Assembly (NCBI GenBank): GCA_914767885.1
Contig: CAJZBQ010000002.1
Span: 744,001 to 808,000 of the forward strand
Reading direction: 5' to 3'
Length of the DNA stretch: 64,000 nt
Source of the DNA: Blepharisma stoltei
Lineage: Eukaryota > Ciliophora > Heterotrichea > Heterotrichida > Blepharismidae
Below, piece after piece: positions 30,920 to 40,675 of the stretch (position 1 is its first letter; each line of letters opens with the position of its first letter). A model generated the notes under the pieces. The model was not told the origin of the DNA. It was given only the letters and a program-made list of their open reading frames with translations, and did not search any database. The translations under genes and the position numbers were made by a program.

Positions 30920-32592
30920 ATGAGGCATAGAAATAGGCCTGAACCTCTTCCAACAGTTTCTTTTAACGATAAAAGCTTCAAAAATAATGATAAAGGTGAA
31001 GAAGAAGATGAAAGACTGGCTTATCTTGAGCAGCTAAGAACTATGAGTCCTATTTCTTTTAAACGGAAAGATCCAATAATGTCAGAACCTGCACAAATTT
31101 TAGCAATCATTCCACACAACCTAGGAAAAATCCAAAAATTAACTGCCTATAAAAATGATTTAGCAACTATTTTCCGTCAAGAAAATAATCAAAAATCACA
31201 ATTTACTGAATCAATTATTAAACCTATGAAGGATTTTACTGAAAAATCCTTTCATAAAGAAATAGAAACCCTGGAAAATACCTTAAAAGAGAAAAAAAGA
31301 AGCTTAAATCACCTCCCCTTATTTTTTGGGTAAAAACTCACCCTCCGTTAGCAAAATAAAAATTTTTTATGAAAAAGGAATTTGAAATGAAATCTGTAGT
31401 AATTATGTTGAACTTTAAACAGCTTGATTTTAAAGCGTAAATTTTTACAAATTAGATCAACTTTTTCTTTCAAATTTTTGTGAATTGGGACTATTTCAAA
31501 AATTTCGAAAAATATTTTAATACAAGATTGATTTATAAATTTTTTTAAAAAAAATTAACTTCCTTGTAAGCAATCATAATTTGTTGTTTGCCTACGGAAG
31601 GAAGTGGAGTGAGCACAAAATACCCACAGAGCACTCACCATTATTTCAAAAAGAACTTACTCTCCCTTAATGATCGAGCAAAATATTATTTTAATTAAAG
31701 GGGTTTAATTTTATTTTATAATTATATATGAAGTAGTCTTTTTCTGACTTAAAAATCTATTTAATTAAGATTAAGATTAAGATTACGCTGGGTATTTAAA
31801 GTCCCCACTTCGTCCGAGGAAGCATTCTACGGTTTCCCGTATGGTGGCAGAGCGTTCACCAAGCCGGGCCGAAAAACCCCAGTTTTCGGTAGAGGTAATG
31901 GTCAAGGGACGTGTCATACCGTCTTTGCTGACCGCCTCCATTTCCAACTGGATCGTCGCCTAAGTTTACGCCAACACTGCCGCGTCGTCCGCCAGATCTG
32001 CCCATTGAAGGGCACCTTTTAACTGGAGAGACTCCCGTTTAGTTGTCTAACTCGCCTTCCCCTCTTTTTCGGTCATCCCGAGAAAGAACTCAACAGCTGT
32101 CGCCATTCGGGGCGAGCCACAAAAGCAGCTTAGGCAGGTAAGTCGCCCTGCCTCATTTCGGGCACTCACTGGGCTGAGCGCTGCTGGCAAAAAGAAGTCA
32201 CGAGTAACTGCCCATGGGTCTGGTCGCAAAAACAGCGGCCTTTGTGCTTAGACCTCTCGCTTTGAGGTCCCAAACGTTGCTGGGCTAACTCCTGACTCCA
32301 AAAACCATGCCCGGATATACATGGGTAGCCACCACTGAGAGGGTGGGTCGGTCACCATCCGCCATTTTATGTACATTAAAAATCTATTTAATTATGAAAT
32401 ATTTAAGGATGTAAACTGTTTAAAATTTAATAGAATCTGAGAAGATCTTATTATAATTTTTATTGTATAATAATTTTAAATTAAAAAAATATTATGCTCA
32501 CAAAACAAAGTGGGTATTTTTCCAAGATAGTAATTTGGCAGCACGGGGGAGTTAGGGATTTTTTCCCCTGGAATAGTAAGAATATTTCCTAA
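30920..32592 (+). CDS. small charged protein, 156 aa, split by two IESs
   Basis: Unknown family. Exon 1 (30920-31304) is continuous; exon 2 is 48 bp (31621-31666 plus retained TA); exon 3 runs 32553-32592. Removing the 316- and 886-bp insertions gives KKRSLPTEHSPLFQKELRDFFPWNSKNIS then TAA, with total length divisible by three. Without excision it would end in the first element at LPLFFG. The product is hydrophilic, with a C-terminal amphipathic helix. It ends 34 bp before the MORN gene. Confidence 0.65.
31305..31620. mobile_element. IES, 316 bp, degenerate foldback family copy
   Basis: Inner motifs CACCCTCCGTTAGCAAAAT and the right hairpin TGTTTGCCTACGGAAGGAAG match the CTCCGTGAGCGAAC family. 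Retained TA at 31621-31622. Ends are too worn to fix by themselves; the frame decides them. Confidence 0.7.
31667..32552. mobile_element. IES, 886 bp, foldback family copy carrying a nested SINE-like element
   Basis: The left end TTACTCTCCCTTAATGATCG and right end GCAGCACGGGGGAGTTA are the family's two ends, in reverse orientation. Removal leaves TA at 32553-32554 and joins QKEL to RDFFPW. The nested element accounts for about 630 bp. Confidence 0.8.
31768..32375 (-). mobile_element. SINE-like element B, copy 2, nested in an IES
   Basis: A perfect 19-bp target duplication, TTAAAAATCTATTTAATTA, lies at 31749-31767 and 32376-32394. On the minus strand the head is TGTACATAAAATGGCGG and the tail AATCTTAATCTTAATC. 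It is GC-rich, with no conserved frame. Confidence 0.85.
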
Positions 32593-32626
32593 AGACGGCC
32601 GCCCTAAAACCCCAACCTCTGTAAAA

Positions 32627-35458
32627 ATGGCTCAAAATGACTCAAAATCTCCCCATATACATAAAAATGGCGACTGGAGAGCCAGCCCTTTTCCTCAACA
32701 CCTGTAGCCGGGCACCCCGAGGACCTTATGGAAGGGGAAAAGACGCTCGGAATGTGTATCCGGCTGGGTTTTACCTTGCACAGTGGAGCGCAATGTCGAA
32801 TTTGGTCGACCGCAGTTCATTCTGTCACCAAGGGTTTTTCCTCGAGGAGGAAGGGTCTTCCAAGTTGGAAAGGGGAAGCTCAGCAGCACCAGGAGTCTCC
32901 TCCTGATCAATCGGGCAAACCCCTAGCGCGATACTGGGCGTTGCGTCCCGGGCTTGGATTTCCTTTCTGGCCGACAGCCCTACCAGAAAATTTGCTTTTC
33001 AAAATTTTCGGAATGGGCAACCTCGTACTCGCAGCCTCAAGCAAGGCCGCAGAATTCCTAAATCTGCCCACTCAAGACTGGAGCAAGGTTGTAGCTTGCA
33101 AGGAGGAGACAACCAACAGAACAGGCTGGCTGTAAAATCAGAGTCCTGTAGGCGGAAGTCGCAAAGCGGAAGAACCCTCGAGGGGGTCTGGGTGACTGCG
33201 TTAACAAGTAACAGCTTAGCAGCTGATAATCTCTAATTAAGATTAAGACTCAAAATCTCCCTCCCCAAAAAAAGCAAATTTAAGTAAAATTTCGACAAGG
33301 CTCAACATTTCGCCACTATAGCGTCTGCAGCGCTATAGATTTGCCTTGCGAGAGTTCCTCGCAGCAATTTGGAGTTCTGACAAGCCACCTAAAGGTGACA
33401 AGTCAACTCCAAGTTGACAAATCCTTGCAAAAGGGAAGCTTTTTGTCAACTTGGAGTTGGCTTGTCACCTTTAGGTGGCTCGTCAGAGCTCAAAATTGCT
33501 GCGATGAACTCTCGCAAAGGCAAATCTATAGCGCTTCAGACGCTATACTCAAAAGAACAGAAGAAGTAAGACTAACGCCTATGCACAGGCCTAAGCATAT
33601 TGCCTCTCCACTATCAAAATCAATTTCAATAGAAAATGGAGAAGAACTAGTCAAAGATGAAAGTTCACAGCTTAGAATTGAGTGCTATAAAGGGGATTAT
33701 TCAGGAGGAAAAAGGCACGGAAAAGGAGAAATTGTGTATAATAATGGAGATTCCTATTCTGGGAGCTGAGTAAATAATAAGAAAGAAGGGAAAGGCAGGT
33801 ACTTCTATAACCATATTGGTGCAGTTTATAGTGGAGAATGATTCAATAATAAAAGGCACGGCCAGGGGAAGCTAAAATTCAAAAATGGTGATAGAATCTC
33901 AGGGACTTGAATAGAAGGGAGACTATCTGAAGACCACACCACAATTGACTATTCTGATAAAGCTAAATATACTGGAGAGACAAAAAATGGTCTCCGCCAT
34001 GGATCAGGAACTATAAAATACAGCTGTGGCTTCTTCTATAGAGGAAACTGAAATAATGATATTCGTGAAGGAAACGGCATCATTGTATTCAAAAGAGAAA
34101 TATTCTTTGAAGGGACTTTTCACAATGATTCTACTGATGGCCCTGGAGTTTTGGTTAGAAAAGATATAATTTATGCATCATTATAGATCGCTATAAGCCA
34201 GTAGAATACTGACCAGAAAAAAAAATGGTCCCAGGGCACCTACTTTATGCAGTCTAAGTCTAATTAGGCATCTTAAAGCCATAAACAGAGATTTGGCATT
34301 TTCTTTTTTACTTTTCTAAAAAGTTGACAAGTACAAATTAAATTTTTGAAAATTAAAATGGATAGTCATTAACGATATAAAGTATTTCAGGAGTATATCA
34401 TTAATTATGAAAAAATCAATAGCTATGATGATGAAAATGACTCGCCGAGCGTCATTTTTATGTCAAAAGATTATGATGCCTATGACAGAAAAGCTGAATT
34501 CGGGAACATTTCCGTATTCCTTGAATTTAATCAAATTTCTCTGAATTCTGAAGATATAGTTTTTATTGCTTTATTATCAGAACAGCTCGATAAAAGGCTA
34601 GAGATCCAGCATCCACATATAGAATCTGGAAATTTTAAATCAGGAAAATTAGGAGGGTAATTTATATACAGAGCTGGACTAGCAAAATATGGAATTTTTG
34701 GAAAATATGAAGGCTCCTTTAAAGAAGGTTGCAGGGCAGGATGAGGAAGAATGACTTATTCAGATCCTGAGCACATCTGCAGCTGGTTTAATGAGACTGA
34801 AGGAAATTATGTAGGAGAATGAAAAGACGATTTTAGGCATGGATCTGGCGTAATGACATGGCCAAATGGCATGAAATATGAAGGAAGATATATAAGAGAC
34901 CATAGAAATCATGTCACTGGAAAAATGACTTTTCAAAACGGAGAAATTTATGATGGAGGATGGGTTGACGATAAAATGGAAGGCGCATGCACTTTTAAAA
35001 AGCAAAATGGGGTTATTTTTAAAGGACAGTTTTCAAGAGGTCTGCCATCTGATATGGGAGTTTTAGAGTTTCCTGATGGAGCTAGGTATGAAGGAAAAAT
35101 AGAAAAATGGGTTCCACATGGAATAGGGAAAATGAGATCTGCGAATGGAGATATTTATGAAGGCGATTTTGAGGAAGGAAAAATCAATGGAGTTGGAACT
35201 ATGATATATGCGAATGGAGATATTTATAGTGGAGAATGGGAGAATGGGAAGAAAAATGGAAAAGGACATATGAAATATTCGAAAAATGGAGAAACTTATG
35301 AAGGAGAGTGGATAAATGATTACAGAGAAGGCAAAGGAGTGCTGAAAGATGCAGACGGGGATGTTATCTTTCTAGGGCAATGGGCTAACGATAAAAAAGA
35401 AGGAAGAGGGAGTATCGCCCACACACCGAGTGGGAAATTAGCTTTGGGCTACCTTTAA
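32627..35458 (+). CDS. MORN-repeat protein, 595 aa, with retroelement, two IESs and one intron
   Basis: At least a dozen MORN repeats (YxGxxxxGxxxGxGxxxxxxG pattern: YKGDYSGGKRHGKG, YTGETKNGLRHGSG, YEGDFEEGKINGVG, YSGEWENGKKNGKG, YEGEWINDYREGKG). MORN proteins scaffold membranes and cytoskeleton in protists. The inferred start, MAQNDSKSPSP, needs loss of the SINE-like element at 32654 by its own repeat. IESs at 33317 and 34184 and the 15-nt intron at 34657-34671 then give one frame, all divisible by three. An alternative start is the ATG at 33581. UGA Trp recur in the repeats (GSWVNN, GEWFNN). The N-terminal start is the weakest part. Confidence 0.75.
32654..33246 (+). mobile_element. SINE-like element B, copy 3, at codon 10 of the MORN gene
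   Basis: The 15-bp target duplication GACTCAAAATCTCCC lies at 32639-32653 and 33247-33261. The head is ACATAAAAATGGCGACTGG and the tail CTAATTAAGATTAA. Loss of the element plus one duplicate restores MAQNDSKSPSPKK. Unlike the other coding insertions, this duplication contains no TA. Confidence 0.8.
33317..33545. mobile_element. IES, 229 bp, long palindrome
   Basis: Both arms start TATAGCGTCTG and run through GCGCTATAGATTTGCC, CGAGAGTTC, GCAGCAATTT, CCACCTAAAGGTGACAAG and AACTCCAAGTTGACAAA. The arms pair almost base for base. Retained TA 33546-33547; it joins NISPL to LKRTEE in frame. Confidence 0.9.
34184..34375. mobile_element. IES, 192 bp, weak ends
   Basis: Joining at TA restores DIIYASLYKVFQEYIINYEK and fuses two MORN-bearing frames that are otherwise separated by stops. 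Terminal similarity is limited to TATAGATCG against TATATCG. The coding look of the 85 bp before the ATG at 34460 supports the join. Confidence 0.65.
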
Positions 35459-35537
35459 TTGCTATTTATATTTCATTGTTTGCAAATTAAACAAATAAAT
35501 ACTTATTACTATAAAACCTTTAAGCTGCCTTAAGAAT

Positions 35538-35864
35538 TTATGATAATGTTTTTATAATTGCTTCCTCAATTATGGGAATCATCTCAGGGTTAACTCCTTC
35601 AATATTAATAGAAAAAACTACTTGCATATTTATTTTTTTGCAGATTTTCTGTATAAAATATGTTCAGCTTTCTTCAAATCCCATGATATGCACAATATTC
35701 GGCAATGGATTCTATATTATGCTTACATATTTTGTCTGAATTCCCATAATCAGATTGTTAAAAGGGCACTCATCTTTCCCAATATACACATAAGCACACT
35801 CGTCTAGTTTCAAAATCTGTAAGTATAAAGTGCCGACTTCTAGTGGGAATTCAATAATTTCCAT
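35538..35864 (-). CDS. proteasome assembly chaperone 4-like (PSMG4/PAC4), 103 aa
   Basis: Too short and intron-split to appear as an ORF. Exon 1 encodes LYLQILKLDECAYVYIGKDE, NNLIMGIQTKY; a 15-nt intron (35712-35726, GTAAGCATAATATAG) removes the stop; exon 2 gives NIVHIMGF, YFIQKICKKINMQVVFSINI and a C-terminal helix. Strand order, length and the KKINMQVVFS core fit PAC4, which pairs with PAC3 to help assemble the 20S alpha ring. One UGA Trp (ESWTYF). Similarity is modest, so the name is tentative. Confidence 0.6.
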
Positions 35865-35871
35865 TATTTAA

Positions 35872-36027
35872 TATAGGGAATTCCCTAGGATCGCCCTGTA
35901 AGGGCAGGTAACTGGGGGAGAAGCTCTTCAGTTGGTTGGAAAAGATAAGGTTAGTCAATCAACTGGAGAAAGGCTCACTTGCTAATTCTCAACCGCCTGT
36001 CCATACCAGGTGATTCTAGGGTCTTCC
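35872..36027. mobile_element. IES-like inverted-repeat element, 156 bp
   Basis: Left TATAGGGAATTCCCTAGGAT mirrors right ATTCTAGGGTCTTCCTA, with AACTGGGGG and CAACTGGAGA blocks between. It lies 8 bp upstream of the PSMG4-like ATG, between genes, so excision is not testable by frame. Confidence 0.65.
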
Positions 36028-36118
36028 TATCTATTTTCTACATATGATCAACTATTTTCTCAACTATTATTTTTCTATTTCCTCAATTGATATGCAAATG
36101 GTATATAATTATTAATTT

Positions 36119-36916
36119 TTAACTCATAACATATTTTCTTAGTAGCGACCTAACCCCATAGCTATACAACAGCTTACTAAGCGAGTTGTTGATATCTCCG
36201 AGCTTCATAGTCAATTCATGCTGGCTGATTTCCTTTTCTACAAGAAGCTGCTTTGTGATTTCCCTTATAAACTCATCTTTTCCACTGATCAGCTTATCTT
36301 TATAAGCATCGATGTCTTCTTTGTTCATAAATCCTATCCCTTCTCCTTTAGCAAGCACAGGCAATATATTGGCACATACATCGACCATAGCTCCAAGCAT
36401 TTCTTCGATTTCTGAAGGATCAAGCATCCCAGTTGCATCTACATCAAACTGTCTGAACAGCCAGTCAGCTTTTTCTTCAGCTGTTCCAATCCCTATGACA
36501 ATTCCTATGAGTGACAGTTTTTTCGTGTCATAAAGCTTATTTTCATTTTTGACCTTTGATAAAAGATGATATGTAGGAGTGTCTGGAGAAGTTATAGATA
36601 ACTGTATTATATAGAAAAATAAAGCATTTAGCTTTATTTTTATAGAATTTTATATAAATCAGTATAATTCAGATTCAGGGATCTGCAGGTCATGAAAAAC
36701 TCTTTTGAGCTGAGGCAAACTTAAGGAATTCTGCAAAGATTCTGCTTTGATAGATTTCACTATTTCCTTGCTCAAAAGTCTGGAAAAGTGAAGCTTTTTT
36801 TCCTGCTCTAAAATGATTTTGTCTTCTAATGTCAAATCTTCTTCCTTTGGAACTGCTACACCTTTTGCTGCTGGAGGGAGGAGGTCATTATTATTTTTTG
36901 CTACACAGCATCCCAT
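36119..36916 (-). CDS. N-myristoylated EF-hand protein, 250 aa
   Basis: MGCCVAKNNND at the N-terminus fits myristoylation plus palmitoylation. One clear EF-hand lies near residues 140-155: WLFRQFDVDATGMLDPSEIEEML, with D-x-D-x-T-G spacing and Glu at position 12. The remainder is helical, in the style of neuronal-calcium-sensor or calcineurin-B relatives but with degenerate further hands. A 45-bp IES between LYWFI and IQLSITSP must be removed; otherwise TAA ends it at residue 87. Total length after removal is divisible by three. Confidence 0.7.
36612..36656. mobile_element. IES, 45 bp, the shortest well-supported here
   Basis: The core AAAATAAAGC...GCTTTATTTTT is a perfect inverted repeat of 10-11 bp, with runs of TA at both ends. 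Frame is restored only if two TAs remain. Confidence 0.7.
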
Positions 36917-36937
36917 AGTAAATTATTAAGAATTATG

Positions 36938-37240
36938 TTAAAATATGCTTTTCTCATTTATTGTCTCTTTTGGAGTAGCATTAGAGTCAATGATTAAGTC
37001 AAAGTTGAGTTTTCTGATATTCATTTTGTCTCGCTATGTAATTATTACTCTGTCTTGCCAATAAGGATGTGTATAAATAATTTCTTTTAACATAAGAGAA
37101 ATTTGATGGCAAAAAAAGCCAGACACTATATAGATAAAGCCATAAGCGGTGCCGATTTTTTTGTATTTAGGGTTTCTTTTAGGAAAAGGGATTGCAGCTC
37201 CATATCTCAAGGCACCTGGCCGATCTCTATAATTGACCAT
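36938..37240 (-). CDS. small protein with one transmembrane segment, 95 aa
   Basis: The N-terminus is basic with RYGAAIPFPKRNPKYKK, followed by a hydrophobic stretch (TAYGFIYIVSGFFCHQISLM). A 15-nt intron (37034-37048, GTAATAATTACATAG) joins YWQDR to RDKMNIRK and gives a charged tail. Composition resembles small mitochondrial inner-membrane subunits; no family identified. It ends 21 bp before the EF-hand gene on the same strand. Confidence 0.65.
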
Positions 37241-37323
37241 TTTCTAATTATTTTCAATTTTGTTTAAGCTAAATAGGATTATGCCAATTCAATTTATATA
37301 AATGTGTTAATTTTTATTTTAAA

Positions 37324-39000
37324 ATGATAATAGCATTGATTTGTGCTTTCAATGTAAATTTTGCTTCATCAATTTTAAATACAGTAGTCACCCCTTTGCC
37401 GATCGGAGAAGAAATTTCAAAAACTCAAAATGACACTTGGGCTTATTTCAAAATTAAAGGCTTCGAATCTCCAAGCTTATATTTATCTGTCAGTATTGAC
37501 CTTTCTGAACCTGAATCTGTATGCTTACTCCCCTCCCTCCAAAAAAATTTTGGAGAGGGTTATGCTTTTTTCTAAAAATTGTGCATACAAATTTTATAGT
37601 AATTTTTTTCTCGAATATCCATTTTTGGAAAGCTAAAATTAATGTCTTAAAACACAAGCTATTCGAATTCAACAGATTTAGCTCGATATTTCATTATAGT
37701 AAATATCATTTATATATCAACATTTTATTAAATTTTTTGTTCACTCATGGAGGTGATTTCGGGCAAAAAATAGGGACTTTTCCAATGGCTTTGCTTACTT
37801 ACGGAGTGGTACGAGTTAGTTGTCAAGCAAAATACAGTGCCTCAGCTCTACGCAGGGTACCCTCAATATGATTGAATTGATATAGATAATTGAAAGTTGG
37901 GGTCAAAGAAACATGATGTTATTATATCTCCGTGAAAATATTCATCATATTCTTTGTACATAGGAGTTTATTTACAAACAGAAGCAGTTATACAATACAC
38001 AATTAAAGCAGTGCAATCTGAATTTAAACCCTGTAAGAATAACTGCACTGAGAATGGAACATGTGATGGAGGAACCTGTGATTGTAATTCAGGGTACATT
38101 GGCAATGATTGCCAAGTCCCTGCAATTTCTTTAAGCCTAGGCTCTTCTCAACAAATGAGAATTAATCCTGGTTCAATAACTTATGCTTATTATGGAGATT
38201 TAAATTCCGAAACTGGGAAAAACATAAACGTGAATATAAAGTCTTTCGGAAACCCTATAACTGTGTATATTAAACCTTCACAAGCCAATATGGCAACAAC
38301 TTTACCGTCAGAGTCAGTATTTGTAGCAACTGCTAAAAGTACAGATATCGAGTACACAATAAATTCGAAAGATTTGATGACTTATTTTGCAATAGTGAAT
38401 GATGATATTATTGCTATAGATCTTAAGTGAGATTTATCTTATAATAGTAGTTCTGACAACTCAAAAGAAATAATTTTTTACACCTTAATTACAGTATCAT
38501 CCGTAGTCGTTTTAAGTTGGGTTTCATTTGCTCTGTATAAATCACGAAAAAGATTTCAGGTCATTTCAAATCCAGCTGAAAATTACTTAGAAAGAGTTCT
38601 AGATTTAAAGATAATTGATGAGAATTTTCCAGAGAAAAAACTAAGGCAATCAGATATTGACCGCGGGAATTCATCGTGCCCTATTTGTTTGGAAAATTTT
38701 GCAATAGATGATATGATTAGAGAACTGTTATGCGATCATATTTACCATCAAAAATGCATTGATGAATGATTTGCAACTAAATCTTACTGCTGCCTTTGTA
38801 AAAGAGATTATAAAAGCATTGATAGCATGGATTTGACGAGACCTATTGAAGAAACTTTACAGATGAGCAACACCCTAGGACTAATAGTCGGAGCTAATGA
38901 AGAATCCCTAGGAATCACTATAAGCAACCCTATTCAAGAAGAGTATATCGAGGATGAAAACGAAGACGTAACCTTCAGAGCCAGCTCAAATTTTAATTAG
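37324..39000 (+). CDS. EGF/RING-H2 transmembrane E3 ubiquitin ligase, 461 aa
   Basis: A signal peptide (MIIALICAFNVNFASS) leads an ectodomain with an EGF module (CKNNCTENGTCDGGTCDCNS, then GYIGNDC). One transmembrane helix (FYTLITVSSVVVLSWVSFAL) and a cytosolic RING-H2 follow: CPICLENF, LLCDHIYHQKCIDEWF and CCLCKRDY. This is the layout of single-pass endosomal/lysosomal RING ligases that ubiquitinate membrane cargo. A 291-bp IES after SVCL must be removed to reach VVKQNTVPQLYAG; several Trp there are UGA. Confidence 0.85.
37526..37816. mobile_element. IES, 291 bp, foldback family in reverse orientation
   Basis: The right side carries the family's CTTACTTACGGAGTGG and TTCACTCATGGAGG motifs with the CCAATGGCTTTGC spacer block. 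The left hairpin is CCCTCCAAAAAAATTTTGGA. Retained TA 37817-37818; frame kept. Confidence 0.85.
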
Positions 39001-39104
39001 ACCTAATTTTTTTTTCTGAATACTGATATAAGTAAATTCCTTATGAGTAAAATTATTTTCTTTTTAAGAAAGAATATTTCAATCGAATTAAAAACTGAAT
39101 TATT

Positions 39105-40675
39105 TTACAATTTTATATGACATTTTAATGCTTCCCTTACATCCTCCACATCACTGACTGCCAAGTTGACCAAAACCGGCAGTAGTTTTTTCAGCTCATT
39201 GTCTGACTCGTCCCCAGTAAAGGGACTGATTAAAATTCCATTATTTGGATGCATACTGAACGATGTGGGCCAGTCATCAATAATAATGACTTTTGATAGA
39301 TCTCTGCCCAGTAATTCCAAGTTTTTTACATAAGGGCTGTTGAAAGCCCCTGTATGCTGCCTGTACAGCCTTAGCTTGATTTTATTTGAAGGGTCGATTT
39401 GTTTGATCGCGGAATCTGCGTAATCTTGTGAGCTTGCTGTGAATAGCACTAGTTCATAAAATTTGTCAAGCTCTGAAATGAATTCTTCAACGCCAGGTCG
39501 TTTATAAAATATTCCATTCTCTGTATGGCCTAATGTTTCGTCTAAATCGAGCACCAATGTCATAGTCTTATGAGAATAAGCGGGCAGAAATGGGGCCTGT
39601 CGGAATGTAAAAAAAGATTGAACAGATGGGAAAAAGCAAATTTTCGTCAAAATCTGCGCTTCTTTTCTTAAATTCGCGATTCCAATATATGCCAGCTCAA
39701 AAGGAATTTGCTGGAAAATGCTTAACATTTCTATCACAGTAAAAATGGTGAGAACTACGCCAGGCGACAAATTTCTACAAGCACTGGCGCAAAGCCCCAA
39801 GTAAATCCTCAAATTCCCTAAAAAGCCTTCAATGCTTTGAAGGAGCTTTCTAAGTAATTGTTGCTGCTTCTGTTTGCTTGAATTTTGCAGCGTTAAAGCA
39901 ATTATTTGGAAATGCTTTAATACATCATTTTGCAATTTTTCTATAGTGTCATTCCCAGCCATAGGAATAAGGCCTACCACTTCGCAGAGAACTATACTTA
40001 TCATCCCTAAATTTAAGGCTTTTTCAATAAAAGGGTTCTTCAAAACGGTCGAATTTTGCATTCATGCTAATCGTGAAAAAATTTTATCTTAATCTTAATC
40101 TTAAATAATTTATAACATTTTACGTCCACTACGGGGTAGCCTTGTCCAGAGCTGCCACCATATTTGTCCATATGTCGTGCCCATGGACCTCTGGATCGAT
40201 CCACTTTGATTCGCCAAGGCACGGGAAATACAGCGTTTCAGCCTCGACAGGCTTCGCTGCCGCCACGGCTTTATACGACTCAGCTCCAGCGCGTTTTCCG
40301 CCTAAGGATCGCCTTCTTCGGGTGTGCTGAGGGGTAAAGACCTGAGCCTCTTGAGTGCACTGAGGAGCAGTTCCTTTGGCTATCCTCAGAGTTAAGCCGC
40401 TGTTGCTGTGCAGAAGTTCTCGAGGTAAAACCCAAACCCATAAATAAAATTTGCTTGAGGGAGAGAAAATTAGCGGAGCTAATTTCACTCGAACCGAATG
40501 CCATTTTTATTTATGAAAAAATTTTATCAAAAGACGATCCTGAAAAGGACTGTAGGTTTTTGAAAATGTCGCTGATACAAATCAGGAGATCGTCTTGGCT
40601 CGTCTGTCTGGAGCCAGCTATGCTATCTATAGATGCTTTTGATTGTGAATTGAGAGCCTCTAAGCACGCTTCCAT
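39105..40675 (-). CDS. FCP1/CTD-small-phosphatase-like (HAD) protein, 376 aa, split by a retroelement-like insertion
   Basis: The HAD-type FCP1 domain fills the C-terminal half: TLVLDLDETLGHTENG (nucleophile DxDxT), ELVLFTASSQDYADSAIKQI, RLYRQHTGAF, VKNLELLGRDLSKVIIIDD and NGILISPF. All catalytic positions are present, so it should dephosphorylate Ser/Thr, as RNA polymerase II CTD or other phosphatases of the family do. The N-terminal half is helical. Exon 1 (40675-40525) encodes MEACLEALNSQSKASI to FDKIF; removing the 440-bp element restores SRLAWMQNSTV. Neither piece alone has a plausible start. Confidence 0.85.
40085..40524 (-). mobile_element. SINE-like element A, copy 3, inside a coding exon
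   Basis: A perfect 15-bp target duplication, TGAAAAAATTTTATC on the plus strand (40074-40088 and 40514-40528). On the minus strand the head is TAAATAAAAATGGCATTCGG and the tail TTTAAGATTAAGATTAAGA. The duplication includes TA, and TA-to-TA excision is exact. Confidence 0.88.

Noticed and set aside
34460-34660. Separate MORN gene starting at the ATG 34460
   Set aside because: The frame is open and coding-like for 85 bp before that ATG, and a TA-bounded removal joins it to the upstream MORN gene with total length divisible by three.
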